From Colias croceus (Eukaryota > Arthropoda > Insecta > Lepidoptera > Pieridae), in assembly GCF_905220415.1 (NCBI RefSeq), contig NC_059568.1, positions 10,664,001 to 10,728,000 on the forward strand: a DNA stretch of 64,000 nt, read 5' to 3'. Under the pieces are notes generated by a model, which worked only from the letters and a program-made list of their open reading frames with translations, was not told the DNA's origin and made no database searches. Positions within the stretch are counted from its first letter, which is position 1, and each line of letters starts with the position of its first letter. Positions 52,121 through 62,157 of this stretch are shown one piece after another. Position numbers and translations under genes: made by a program.

Positions 52121-52620
52121 AAAAAATTACATCAGTAGCAGCCCTTATACGCCCCTTTTACGGTGCATTTACATCAAAAGGATCATAGAGCCAGAGAAGA
52201 GCAAGAGTATTCTTTCGTGACCTTTTAGTGTAAACAAAAATTCGTATATTCAGTGTTGTTGAGTATTAGAACATTGCATAGAATCTTTTCGAACGCACAA
52301 TGAACAACGAAAGAATGCTCTACACCTTTACACTAAAATAATTTGACGTAGTAGGGTTAGAATGAGCATTAATTGCTCGTTTAATGTAAATGCACCGTTA
52401 GATACTACTTGTTTTCTGGGCAACAAGAGGCGGGACTTCCGTTCTCGTTCAACTACGCATGCTCTAAAGTTAACAATAAAGCAATAATGTTGTCCTGAAA
52501 TTAATCGAAAACTCTTCTCGTTTATGCAGTCCTGGTGCAGGTGCATCGTGCTTTCAAATACTATTGGATAAATAAGTGCAGTGTTGCAACTTCCAGCGGC
52601 AAAGATTAACATTATGGTAT
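52121..52620 (+). repeat. GCATGC-core element, family E copy 4, split by a MITE
   Basis: gcagcccttatacgcccctt, then the MITE, then gatactacttgttttctggg, caacaagaggcgggacttcc, caactacgcatgctctaaag, actcttctcgtttatgcagt, cctggtgcaggtgcatcgtg, gcggcaaagatt. Confidence 0.87.
52158..52400. mobile_element. MITE with 'cggtgcatttacat' ends inside E4
   Basis: Left end cggtgcatttacat at 52161, right end atgtaaatgcaccg at 52397, TTA on both sides. E5 at 55.89 kb shows the uninterrupted sequence (cgcccctttagatac). A truncated relative lies at 24595-24790. No coding. Confidence 0.82.
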
Positions 52621-53584
52621 CTAATTCTTTGACTTGACTTTTTTTATTGAATTTATTTATTTAATATCCAATTTATCCTATTCCAAACCATTCAAAAACA
52701 AATGCACAAAACTAAACATTCCGTAATCTCCGTTCAGCTATTCTTTTAACTACTGTAACTAATTCGAAGAAGATAAGTATGCTAATATTATAATATGCTA
52801 GATTAGATTTGACAAATCCGGGCATCATACGCTACGATTTTGCTACGCTGTAGCATTTTCGTAGATATAATATTTAGTTTCTCATAAGTTCACATTACAA
52901 TTTTACTTACTAATAAATATTATTTATTTATATTTTGAAAGCAAAGAGAAAAAATATTTTGTAAAATGATGCAATGGTGTTGATTTTGATACTGATTTTT
53001 CTTAAAGCATGTAAGAGTCATTGACTGATAATGGAGCCTTTTAATTTTCGGGTGGCCATCAAGTAAAACTTGTTTCTTTTAATACAAAATCATTTAAATT
53101 ATTTAGATTATACATGTAAGATCGGAGCGTAATGAAAAACATTTTTGAACTTCTTCAGATTTATTTTTAGACAACAATCTTAATTTTTAGATAACTTATT
53201 ACAGAGAAACAGCCGTCTTCACCCACGATCCTAATAAAAAAGAAAGATCGCTCTCTGCTACACATTCACTCACTACTACGTTGGAATCGACTGTGTTCCG
53301 TTGCTTTTTAAAATGTGCAAAATACTGCCTTTGATTTTGAATTAATTTTGACTTTAAATACGTTTGTAAATTCGAAACTGTGTGTTTATTAGATTATAGT
53401 TGAAGTGCCATCTATGTTTTTAGCGAAAAATTATTTACTAGCTTCCATCGCTTGTACTCGGGAATAAAACAACTGCATAAAACCAATACTCTCGCGCATG
53501 AGCAGTAGGGAGGTTTTCAACTGAACTGAGGTTTTACTGAAGCCGAATTTATAAATTATAAACAAACGTAACGTAAAACGTAGT
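52621..53584. repeat. tRNA-bearing segment, copy 3 (inverted, diverged)
   Basis: gctacgattttgctacgctg (52839) is the complement of the tacagcgtagcaaaatcgtag block of copies 1 and 2. atgtgcaaaatactgccttt and gaagtgccatctatgttttt (53310-53425) are the complement of the post-tRNA blocks. Between them are AT-rich stretches with no gene. Confidence 0.65.
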
Positions 53585-53586
53585 GG

Positions 53587-53643
53587 CTAGTATTGCCACC
53601 TGCTATGCTGTATATCGGGGCTCAAATCCCCGCCGAGGAGTAT
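53587..53643 (+). pseudogene. tRNA-Asp-derived pseudogene, copy 3
   Basis: gtagtggctagtattgccac, ctgctatgctgtatatcggg, gctcaaatccccgccgagga, g. Box B region and 3' acceptor are recognisable. The 5' acceptor is lost, the anticodon stem no longer pairs, and the anticodon loop is altered (CTGCTAT for CTGTCAC). Opposite strand to copies 1 and 2, as expected from inversion of the block. Confidence 0.8.
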
Positions 53644-53813
53644 TTTTGCCGTTTTTATTTTCTCTTTTCATATCACGAGATTGTATATTTTTATTATAAT
53701 TCATAAATTGTGGATGCCTGCCATATTAAAATAAACTTAATAATGAAATATTTTTCATAACTTATTTGGAAATTCATTGCGTCTATTTTTATAGAATTAT
53801 GTTGTATTATTAA

Positions 53814-53988
53814 GGGCTGATTTTTCAATCGTTGGTTAAAACTTGTTCATCGAATAACGTATTAAACTACCATTTCAAAAATGTATTCTAATTGTCCGTA
53901 TTTGACAGTTTACAGGTGACATTTTAAAATGTTCGTGTAATACTTTATTGGACGGATAAATTTAGACCAAGGATTGAAAAATCGGCCC
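53814..53988. mobile_element. MITE with 'gggctgatttttcaatc' ends
   Basis: gggctgatttttcaatcgtt at the left, aaggattgaaaaatcggccc at the right, 175 bp. The interior matches the truncated copy at 2655-2803. Confidence 0.82.
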
Positions 53989-54180
53989 AAAATTAAATAA
54001 ACAATATTTAATCAAAGATATATAGTACGATTGATCTATTTTTGATCTTAGGCGAAACTTGTGAAGTTTCACGAACATTATGTTTTATTTTTTTATGTAT
54101 CCTAGATATGATTTTATTTCCCAACTAGATTAGGAAAAACGTACCGGTACTTATACTGGTAGACTTCTAGCATTTTTTGT
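53989..54180. other. Spacer
   Basis: AT-rich. Shares tatgattttatttcccaact with 51609-51628, the flank of D6. Confidence 0.45.
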
Positions 54181-54355
54181 AGATAGGTACACAATGAAAA
54201 GGGCGCGAAAAAGTTTTGTTAAACATATCTACATATATAGCGGCAAAACTCTTGATACGCTATCACCAGATTTCCATAAAAGCAAAGAGGTTTACTAATA
54301 TCGAGGACACCCGCATGCGCTGTGCAAAAGGATATAGGGTTGTAATAAAATTTAC
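54181..54355 (-). repeat. GCATGC-core element, family D copy 7
   Basis: Complement of attacaaccctatatcctttt, gcacagcgcatgcgggtgtc, ctcgatattagtaaacctct, ttgcttttatggaaatctgg, tgatagcgtatcaagagttt, tgccgct. Confidence 0.86.
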
Positions 54356-54639
54356 TTCTCTTCCTTCAGTTGTCATTTATAATCATTTATTCACCATAAA
54401 TAAATACAAATTTAAATACACAGAAATAATTATCTTCATTAATTAAACATAAAAACACAAGGATATTATAATAGTACCTGATTGATTAAAAAGATAATAT
54501 GACCTGCAGACCTACACTAAGACAGCTTGTATCGTAGGCCTGCAACCCTTCCTGAATTACACAATAAGGTAAGTGGTACTCAGTAGTATAAATTATTAAA
54601 TGTAATCGAAATAAATATTAAACAAAACTTCAAAATTGA

Positions 54640-55430
54640 CTTATAAGGCGGGTCCACACAGAATGAGTTGCCTCGCACAGCAATAGGCATGACGACAGTA
54701 TCCATAAATGATCGTATTAGTGTTTTTAAGGGAAAATGTATACTAAATAAATTCAATATAGTGACTTAAAAATCTTAAAAACACTAAGATTAATGAGATT
54801 ATCAATAAAATAAAACATTGAAATTCCGCAGTTGGCCATTTTGACTAAAACACGCGTGACGTCACGCTTATGTAAACAACTCACGTCAGATGTATTTTGT
54901 TGTTATGAATGTGTTGAGAATACGCATTTTTATTTATTTTCTATTGTTTCACGTATGCTTTATCGACTCAAAACATAAATATAATTGCGAATTCACGAAT
55001 ACGTGGCTTCGGGGTTCTCCGCGCCAACTTTATACAATCATTTCTTATTATTTTCTCGCTTGAAATAATTACTAACACATTTTTGAGCATTATTTTAATG
55101 TGGATGCACACTGCAATACTGCACACCACTTATAAACTTTGAAATTCGTTTCTATAACACATATTAAATAAATATTTTTTTAATTTTCTTCGCAATGCAT
55201 ACAAATAATTACGTATTTAGTAAAAAGTGACGTCACGCTTACGCCATGACACCTCCGAGCTGTTTTGGCACAGTTGATAAATATTTTTTGAAAAATGGCT
55301 TTTATCTTCGTTAAATTTAAGTATTATTTTCTTGTATAGTAAACGTTTACACACATTATGGAAGAGGATTTCAAAATCTTTCGTCATGCCTATTGCTGCG
55401 CGTAGCGTGTAGCAGCCTTTTCATATTCGG
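54640..55430. mobile_element. Non-autonomous element with 'gcgggtccacacagaatgag' start
   Basis: gcctcgcacagcaataggca with tgacga near the left end (54672-54699) is the complement of tcgtcatgcctattgctgcg at 55382-55401. About 700 bp of AT-rich filler has paired 'gtgacgtcacgcttatg' / 'gtgacgtcacgcttacgcc' blocks (54858, 55228). It lies in the D7-to-E5 spacer and explains its extra length. Confidence 0.65.
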
Positions 55431-55850
55431 CTATATATCATACTACGACTATAAACTAGACATAAACTTGGAAGAGTTTTAAAACTTTTAAACCGAGATA
55501 TTTGACATTGGCTAAATAAATGATCTATTATTTCATACAGATACACTGAGTGTAATAAAATTTCTTATTCCAAAATTTATATCTTCGTTACTATTACAAT
55601 CAGAGAAAAAGTCTATGCAAGAAGTTTGTGAAGAAATAATTTTAATCATCGAACCTCAGTAACTATAATGTGGCAGATTAGTGCGACACTATAAACACTA
55701 TAATATAGAGGAACCAGCTTGGATATTGTCGATAATAATATAACGCATAAGCTTTGCATGTTTAGTAGACATGTCTAGCCGTTTATTTGTAAAGCAGATT
55801 AATGCTTCATATAATAATCCATGATAGTCCATATAATATTTTTTAAACAA
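55431..55850. other. D-to-E spacer
   Basis: Paralogous to 51831-52120 (catgtctagccgtttatttg, taatgcttcatataataatc). No gene. Confidence 0.5.
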
Positions 55851-56125
55851 TTATTTTAAAGTATGTCAGTAGCAGCCCTTATACGCCCCTTTAGATACAA
55901 CTTGTGTTCTGGCAAACGTGAGGCGGGACTTCCGTCAACGTTCAACTACGCATGCTCTCAAGTTAACAATTAAACATTTTTTTTCCTGTAATTAATCGAG
56001 AACTGTTCCCGTTTATGCGGTCCTGGTGTAGGTGCATCGAGTTTTCATATACTATTGGTTATATTGAGAAACGTGCACTGTGCAGTGTACAACTTGCAGC
56101 GGCAAAGATTAATATAATGGTATCT
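55851..56125 (+). repeat. GCATGC-core element, family E copy 5 (uninterrupted)
   Basis: gcagcccttatacgcccctt, tagatacaacttgtgttctg, gaggcgggacttccgtcaac, gttcaactacgcatgctctc, cgagaactgttcccgtttat, gcggtcctggtgtaggtgca, tatactattggttatattga, gcggcaaagatt. It provides the empty site for the insertions in E1, E2 and E4. Confidence 0.88.
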
Positions 56126-56189
56126 GGTTCTTTCACTTGATTATTTTTTTTTTTGCTGTGGCAAATTATTATCTTAATCTTTAATATAT

Positions 56190-56388
56190 ATAAATCTCGT
56201 GTCACAATGTTTGTCCTCAATGGACTCCTAAACCACTTAACCGATTATAATAAAATTAGCACACCATGTGCAGTTTGATCCAACTTGAGAGATAGGATAG
56301 GTTTTATCCTGCAAATCCCTCGGGAACGGGAACTATGCGGGTTTTTCTTTAAAAACGCGAGCGAAGCCGCGGGCGGAAAGCTAGTTAT
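56190..56388 (-). repeat. Lepidopteran tail repeat, diverged minus copy
   Basis: ctcgtgtcacaatgtttgtc, actcctaaaccacttaaccg, ggataggttttatcctgcaa, ggaacgggaactatgcgggt, gcgaagccgcgggcggaaag, ctagtt. Frames on both strands here (63 and 70 codons) are repeat-derived. Confidence 0.82.
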
Positions 56389-56940
56389 ATTATATCTCTT
56401 TATATATTCACCATTTCTTTTGTCTACAATATCCAACCCTGTTCCTAGTTTAGGCTCTATAATAGTTATAAGTGCCTACCGTTTCGCATTAATATAATAA
56501 TGTATTATAAAATCTAATAAACTTTCGGTAATGAAGAATTATTAATCCTTTACTCTTGCATAATAACTTTTCTTTAAAGATCCGTATACTTATTATTAAT
56601 CAACTTATTATTATTTATTTCTGCCTTCAAAATATTACACTACTTTTAAATAAGTTGATGAACCGAGCAAGCTGAGACTAGAAATGAAAAATTAAACGGA
56701 AAATTCAAAATAATCAAAAGTATATAATATGACGTCGTTGAGTATATTCGTTAGCTACTTATGTCATATGTATTAATGTCATTATTAATTTAAAAAAATG
56801 ATTTTGTATTTTTTAACTAAGGTCTTAAATTTTGTGAAGAAAGGAGTCTATGATTTTTTTATCGCAGCATTAGAAGGCTTACTCGCTGTTAACTAACATT
56901 TTTTATGATAATATGAAAATAGATAAAACATACGAAATTT
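56389..56940. other. Spacer
   Basis: AT-rich. tcgcagcattagaaggctta matches the D6 and D10 flanks. No gene. Confidence 0.45.
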
Positions 56941-57250
56941 GTGAGCAATGGAAAAGTCGCGAAAAAGTTTTATTAATTAATATCCTCGTTTACAGTCTAA
57001 AAAGGCGCGAAATAGTTAATATATATAGATAATGAAAAAGGCGCGAAATAGTTAATATATATAGATAATGAAAAAGGCGCAAAATAGTTAATATATATAG
57101 ATAATGAAAAAGGCGCGAAATAGTTTTGTTAAACATATCTAGCGACAAAACTTTGGATAAGCTATCACCAGATATCCATAAAGGAGAAGAGGTTTAGTGT
57201 TATCAAGCACACCTGCATGCGCAGTGCAAAATTCTATAAGGGTTCTAATT
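56941..57250 (-). repeat. GCATGC-core element, family D copy 8, with an added minisatellite
   Basis: The core is the complement of agaaccct-like cctatagaattttgcactgc, gcatgcaggtgtgcttgata, acactaaacctcttctcctt, tatggatatctggtgatagc, cttatc, and tgtcgct. The 'aaaaaggcgcgaaatagtt' end has been amplified into the minisatellite next to it. Confidence 0.84.
56995..57125. repeat. 36-bp minisatellite derived from the D8 edge
   Basis: Three to four units of aatgaaaaaggcgcgaaata followed by gttaatatatatagat. The last unit continues into the normal D sequence (gttttgttaaacatatct), so the repeat grew from the element edge. Confidence 0.88.
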
Positions 57251-57261
57251 AAGGAAAAATA

Positions 57262-57694
57262 ATCCCACCAAAAACATTTTCATGTAAAATGTTGCCAAGA
57301 CAAGCCCATATGACTCGCACTGTCAAAAAGTTATCAGATCTCATGTAGAGCCAAGCTTCTAACACTACACGCCGTAACTCTACAAGGCCTAACTTCACAA
57401 ACTCTACACCTTAGTCAAAATATGTGGCTTGGCCATTTCGCTACATTCACATCGGCGTAAGGTGAAAAATTAATTCACTGTTTATTTTTTGTGTTATACA
57501 ATAGTTCTTGTAGTAACGAACGGCCAAGCCACATATTTTGACTAAGGTGTACAGTTTGTGAAGTTAGGCCTTGTAGAGTTACGGCGTGTAGTGTTAGAAG
57601 CTTGGCTCTACATGAGATCTGATAACTTTTTGACAGTGCGAGTCATATGGGCTTGTCTTGGCAACATTTTACATGAAAATGTTTTTGGTGGGAT
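57262..57694. repeat. Near-perfect fold-back, 173-bp arms
   Basis: 57262-57434 pairs with 57522-57694. Positions sum to 114956 throughout, so there are no indels, and I see a single mismatch (ctctacacc against ctgtacacc). The loop is 87 bp. Outer ends are atcccaccaaaaac/gtttttggtgggat. Confidence 0.92.
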
Positions 57695-58270
57695 TTCATT
57701 TCTTTTTGTAAGTTGTTTGTAACAAAATTTTATATGTCTTTAATTTTTTTTTAACAAAGAGTAACTATACATACATATATCTAGGGGAACCAAGTTTTAG
57801 ATTATTAGATTAGACCTCTAGCGTCATCAAAATTTAATTTAAAATTACAGGTCTCATACAAACTCTCATCCCCTAGTTTAAGGGGTTGGGGGATGAAAGT
57901 TACAAGTTTTATAATTTTTTTGTTGTTTGTGTGTTAATACTAGCTTACATACAAAATTTCAGCTTTCTAGGACATTAGGAAATACCTTAAGAATTTTGAT
58001 GATCATCAGTGAGTCAGTGACGAAATTAGCGTTTTTTAGATATAAATAAAATCTGAAGTATAAAAGCTAATGTAATTAAAACTTAATATGTTCAATAAGT
58101 CCGCTATTGACAATATATCCCGAAAATTTTGTTGACCTATCATAATCCAAACCCAAGTTATGAGGGTTCAAAAAAACGTCGAAGCGCTTCGAGAAAAGGT
58201 AGGTAGTGCCCGTGCGCGCTTAGCTTGTTCGCTTGGCTCGTCTTGGCGGGGGCACTACCGTGCCCCCAGA
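57695..58270 (+). repeat. Lepidopteran dispersed repeats
   Basis: 57770-58080: ctaggggaaccaagttttag, tcatacaaactctcatcccc, caaaatttcagctttctagg, tgatcatcagtgagtcagtg. Recognised as a common lepidopteran repeat. 58160-58260: gtcgaagcgcttcgagaaaa, gtagtgcccgtgcgcgctta, ggggcactaccgtgccccc, a GC-rich piece with hairpin potential. Confidence 0.7.
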
Positions 58271-58600
58271 TAAAACTTAAGTAACAAAAAAATGAAATTA
58301 TTCCGTTATGTAATTATTTTATTGCATGAAAATACAAACTTTGGTCATGAATTTGATTCAAAATTATCGGTGAAATCAGGCCTCAGAAAACAAAATATGA
58401 GAGATTAGCTTTGTCGTTTCTTTTCACCCTCATTTTGAAGTTTCATCTAATTCTGTTCAGTAGTTGATTCGAAGGTGTAACATATATTATACATACGTCT
58501 ATCCCCATAATTCACAAGAATTTCAGATTCAAACATAAGTTGAATTTTCGTCAGTATATCGAGTTTAAACATACGAGCAATCAGTAGATATTAGGATGCA
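58271..58600. other. Spacer
   Basis: AT-rich, includes 'ctaattctgttcagtagttg', a typical repeat end. No gene. Confidence 0.4.
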
Positions 58601-59075
58601 TCATACATCTGTCCCATACCCTTCTACAAAATAATTTCACGCATTCACACTCATCGTGGAAAATTGTGGCTTCCGTATATCCATCTCTATCGACTTGTTG
58701 TTGACTGTGTAGACAGATATATGTAAGCTTTCAGGGAAAGATAAAAGCCATCTATCACCTTTCTGTATTTATGAAATTATTTCTATTGGCAAATATAAGA
58801 CACACCTTCGACCAATCAAAACCAATAAAACCTCTTATCCTATTATGATACCCTGGTGATTCATGTCGTGAATATATTGATAGATAACGCTTTCAGTACA
58901 AACGGCCGTTCAAATTACCAGGAATAAATACCATATCAAGAGGTCTAAAAAAACCTGATTGGTCGAAGGTGTGGTTTGTTTCGACCAATTACATTAATCC
59001 ACCCACTTGGTTAAGGGTGAGTACACTATATTTCAAATCCATGATGCTATCACTATCACTCCATTAATTCATCAA
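58600..59075 (+). repeat. Direct duplicate of 62158-62607
   Basis: Shared blocks: atatccatctctatcgactt, gttgttgactgtgtagacag, gtaagctttcagggaaagat, ttatgataccctggtgattc, atcaagaggtct, acccacttggttaagggtga. Inside each copy, cacaccttcgaccaatcaaa pairs with ttggtcgaaggtgtgg. Copy 1 holds about 25 bp missing from copy 2. Confidence 0.85.
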
Positions 59076-59089
59076 ACTTTTGCTGGAAT

Positions 59090-59210
59090 TCAATACTTGT
59101 TTGTTACACACTAAGCCTCTTCTCTGTTATGGACATCTGGTAATAGCGTATCCAAAGTTTGGTCGCTAGATATACCTTTACTAAAACTTTTTTGCGCCTT
59201 TTCACGATCT
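59090..59210 (+). repeat. GCATGC-core element, family D copy 9 (5'-truncated)
   Basis: acactaagcctcttctctgt, tatggacatctggtaatagc, gtatccaaagtttggtcgct, aaaacttttttgcgcctttt. The ttgcaaccct-GCATGC half is absent, replaced by the duplicate at 58600-59075. Confidence 0.82.
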
Positions 59211-59555
59211 TTTATTATGCCCATACACGGGCATAAATAAAAATTCCGAAATATATATCACATACTTATCTTATAATGGGAACTTAATAATATGTTGATG
59301 AATTTCACGTATAGCGTAACCATGAAAACTGTCCGGCTCTTGAGGTACCACCTTTCTATGCGTCCCCAAGTAACATAATTAAGTATATAAAATTTAGCTT
59401 TTAAACTATATATAATGGAAGTAATACTATTTTATACATTTTATACACCTTTACTACCTGTTTCCTGCTAAAGGTCGTTCTTACCTGTAGGAGACATAAA
59501 CAGAGAAACTTTCAACTTTTATAAAATAAGGAATGTCTGGCCGTCGTGTCCTCTA
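59211..59555. other. Spacer
   Basis: AT-rich with 'gcccatacacgggcata' near 59218. No gene. Confidence 0.4.
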
Positions 59556-59765
59556 GCTCTAAGAGGAAAGCTAATAACACCTCACCAAGACCGCATAAAT
59601 GGTAACAGTTCTCGATTAATTTCAGGAAAAAAAATATTCTTTAATTAATTATTATTAACTGGAGAGTATGGGTAGTTAGTTGAACGTAGACGGAATTCAC
59701 GCCTCTTGCCAGAACAAAAGTTATACCTATGGGGCGTATAAGGGCTGCTACTGACGTACATTGAA
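59556..59765 (-). repeat. GCATGC-core element, family E copy 6
   Basis: agaccgcataaatggtaaca, gttctcgattaatttcagga, the degenerate gagagtatgggtagtt, gttgaacgtagacggaattc, acgcctcttgccagaacaaa, ggggcgtataagggctgcta. GCATGC has decayed to gtatgg. Confidence 0.82.
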
Positions 59766-60130
59766 AAAAATATTTATAATGATCATCATAGACTATTTTA
59801 TGTTTCCTAGTTTAGGCTCTTTAATATAGTGCCTACAGTTTCGTACTATATTATAGTTTTTGAGGTCCCATGTCAGAAGTTAACACATCTACAAGTTGAC
59901 ACGTTGCAATATGTGTGGTGATTTAAATTATTTCTTTATAAACGGCTTGTTTTCTCCGATAGTTAGAAAGATAAAAGAGCGAAGAAACGAAGATAGCAAT
60001 TATTGATATAAAAAGTTGTATGATATTCAATGTATTTTAGGACATACATTCTTAGCCTATGCCAAATCTATTGGTTTAAAACTCTTCTAAGCTTATCTCT
60101 AGTTTATAGACGTAGTATTATTTATAGGAC
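59766..60130. other. E-to-D spacer
   Basis: AT-rich. Includes tcttctaagcttatctctag matching 55453-55480 in inverted order. The 65-codon frame at 60030-60227 is not supported. Confidence 0.4.
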
Positions 60131-60200
60131 TGAAAACGAAAAGGCTGCTACGCGCAGCAGTTGCTTTGCGAGGCTGCTCGTTCTGTGTGGTTTATTAAAA
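60131..60200 (+). repeat. Fragment of the 54640-55430 element family
   Basis: aaaaggctgctacgcgcagc, agttgctttgcgaggctgct, cgttctgtgtgg. Confidence 0.6.
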
Positions 60201-60289
60201 GCCTGCCTTATTATAAGTAAACTTTAATTTTTTTTTCAATAATTCTTTTGTTTACGTTTAATAATTCATATGACCGAAGAAAGCGCATA

Positions 60290-60445
60290 TTTTGTTACAA
60301 CCCTCAGTTTGCACAGCGCATGCGGGTGTCCTTGATAACAGTAAACCTCTTCTCTTTTATGAAAATCTGGTGATTGCGTATAAAGTTTTGCCGCTATAAA
60401 TGTTTAACAAAAAAATTTCGTGCCATTTTCGTTGTTTATCTACCA
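60290..60445 (+). repeat. GCATGC-core element, family D copy 10
   Basis: tgttacaaccctcagtttgc, acagcgcatgcgggtgtcct, tgataacagtaaacctcttc, tcttttatgaaaatctggtg, attgcgtataaagttttgcc, gctataaatgtttaac. Confidence 0.87.
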
Positions 60446-60870
60446 AAATATTAAGGCTTGATTGGTACATTTTTCCTAATATTTGTTTCACAAATAAAAT
60501 CATTGCTAGGATACCTTAGCAAACATAACAAATTTGTTTTTTCTATGTATTCTAATAACACAAAACAAAAACTTTCTCTAAACAGGGAGTCCAACTCTTT
60601 TAATGCTGCAGTAAACAAAAATCATAAAAGTATTTGTAATTTTGCTAAATGCTTGGGTTGTAATTTGGTAAACATTTCGATTTGTTATTAATTATTTATT
60701 GATAAAGTGTTGCATTTTTCGTTTAACTTTTCAACTCTGTTTGCTTCTCGATCGGTTTCTCAATTCATTTAAAAAAAGTTACAATAGATTGAAGGCCAGC
60801 GCTACAAATTAAGCGCTTAAAAATGTATATTAATTTGGTAAGTATCTGGAAAGAGAAAAAAATAAACGGC
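60446..60870. other. D-to-tRNA spacer
   Basis: Shares tccaactcttttaatgctgc with the inverted flanks of D6 and D8. The 77-codon frame at 60458-60691 is AT-driven and not supported. Confidence 0.45.
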
Positions 60871-60878
60871 AAAAATAC

Positions 60879-60951
60879 TCCTCGGCGGGGAATTGAGCCC
60901 CGATCAACCACATAGCTGGCGGCAATACTAGCCACTACGCTACCGAGGATT
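60879..60951 (-). pseudogene. tRNA-Asp-derived pseudogene, copy 4
   Basis: Minus strand: tcctcggtagcgtagtggct, agtattgccgccagctatgt, ggttgatcggggctcaattc, cccgccgaggag. Acceptor and T stems still pair, but the anticodon loop is CAGCTAT, so the invariant T33 and the GTC anticodon are gone. Box B is altered (ggctcaattcc). Less decayed than copy 3. Confidence 0.83.
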
Positions 60952-61231
60952 GTTTATATTTCATAAATTCAGCTTCAGTATTGAAAACCTTCCCACTGCT
61001 CATGTGCGGGTTTATTGGCTTTATGCTCATGTTATATTCACGAGTACAAGATATGGAAGCCAGGGTATAATTTTACGCTGAAAACATAGATGGCACTGCA
61101 ACAAAAATCTAATAGATAAACAGTGTTTACAAAAGAAAAGTAAAAATTATTTCAAAATCAAAGGCGGTATTTTGCACAATTTGAAAAGCAACGCAAAGCC
61201 AATTCCAAAGGAGTCTGTTTTCAGTTTCACA
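60952..61231. repeat. tRNA-bearing segment, copy 4 (diverged)
   Basis: ttgtttatatttcataaatt, ctcatgtgcgggtttattgg, ctgaaaacatagatggcact, ggcggtattttgcacaattt, gaaaagca follow the order of 40878-41130. Confidence 0.7.
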
Positions 61232-61500
61232 TCTATCTATACATATAATAAATCTGTAGAAGGATCAATTCTGTACATTGAAAATATTGAAAAAATAAAT
61301 ATAAATAGGTGTTACTGGATCGATACCATACCCAAATATGTGATTAAAAAAAATTTTGTCTGTCTGTCTGTCTGTATGTGAAGACATCACGTGAAAACTA
61401 ACGGTTCGATTTCGATGAAACTTGGTATAATTATAACTTATTATCCTGGGCGTAATAAAATAGGATACTTTTTATCCTGGAAAAATACGTAGAAAAAAAA
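61232..61500 (+). repeat. Dispersed lepidopteran repeat with (TCTG)n
   Basis: tctatacatataataaatct, aattctgtacattgaaaata, (gtct)n at about 61360-61376, gttcgatttcgatgaaactt, ggtataattataacttatta. Same family as 6031-6345. Confidence 0.7.
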
Positions 61501-61624
61501 ATAATCTTAATTTTTCAGTTTTATCCATAGACGTTGTTCTGTAGAACCGCGAACACAAGTTGCGTATTATCACATGCCCAGCCGTATTTGGGTCCAATAG
61601 ATATTTATAAGATGTCATTGTCAG

Positions 61625-61835
61625 AGTTAGTGCTGATTTACACAGGGTCAGTAACTGACTACAAATTCGAGGCAAATCAGTGCTGACCCGAAAAAAAACC
61701 CTGTGTAAACAGATTTGAAGTCAGTACAGAGGCTTGAAGCCTATGTAAACATTTAAAGTCAGTCGCGGCGCCGAATTTCGGCGCCGCGACTGACTTGTCT
61801 ACTGACCCTGTGTAAATCAGCACTTACTCAAAATG
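61625..61835. mobile_element. Hairpin-rich element with 'gtgctgatttacacagggtc' ends
   Basis: gtgctgatttacacagggtc at 61630 is the complement of gaccctgtgtaaatcagcac at 61804-61823. Inside are a perfect gtcagtcgcggcgccga / tcggcgccgcgactgac hairpin (about 61759-61794) and further copies of the ends. The first 36 bases of the window belong to the same family. Confidence 0.82.
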
Positions 61836-61859
61836 GATAAATAAACCATTCACGCGGAG

Positions 61860-61903
61860 ACCGACATCCACGCGGACGGAGTCGCGGGCGGAAGCTAGTT
61901 GTA
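61860..61903 (-). repeat. Fragment of the 'ctagcttccgcccgcgac' tail repeat
   Basis: cacgcggacggagtcgcggg, cggaagctagtt. Confidence 0.75.
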
Positions 61904-62157
61904 AATAAAAGTATGCATTTTCCAACTATATTGGCATGAATATTCTAAATAATGATAAGTCTATTTTGTATTAAATTCATGAAAAATAAATAAATAATAT
62001 TTTTTAAATCGAAATTAGGAAAGTTGTAATGTGAACCCACGACAAACTAAATACATCTACGTATTTACTACAGCGTATCAAAGGGGTTCGATTCCCGGTG
62101 GCGACCAAGACAATGTTTCGGTCTGATAGGACAGAGAACGCTGATGAAATAGATGCA
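61904..62157. other. Unit spacer, tRNA-segment remnant
   Basis: acccacgacaaactaaatac, atctacgtatttactacagc, gtatcaaa is a diverged copy of 41512-41555. 'ggggttcgattcccggtggc' at about 62084-62103 looks like a box B but has no cloverleaf around it. Confidence 0.5.

Noticed and set aside
62084..62103. Box-B-like ggttcgattcccggtgg as a tRNA gene
   Set aside because: No acceptor, D or anticodon arms can be formed around it; it is common in retroelement ends.
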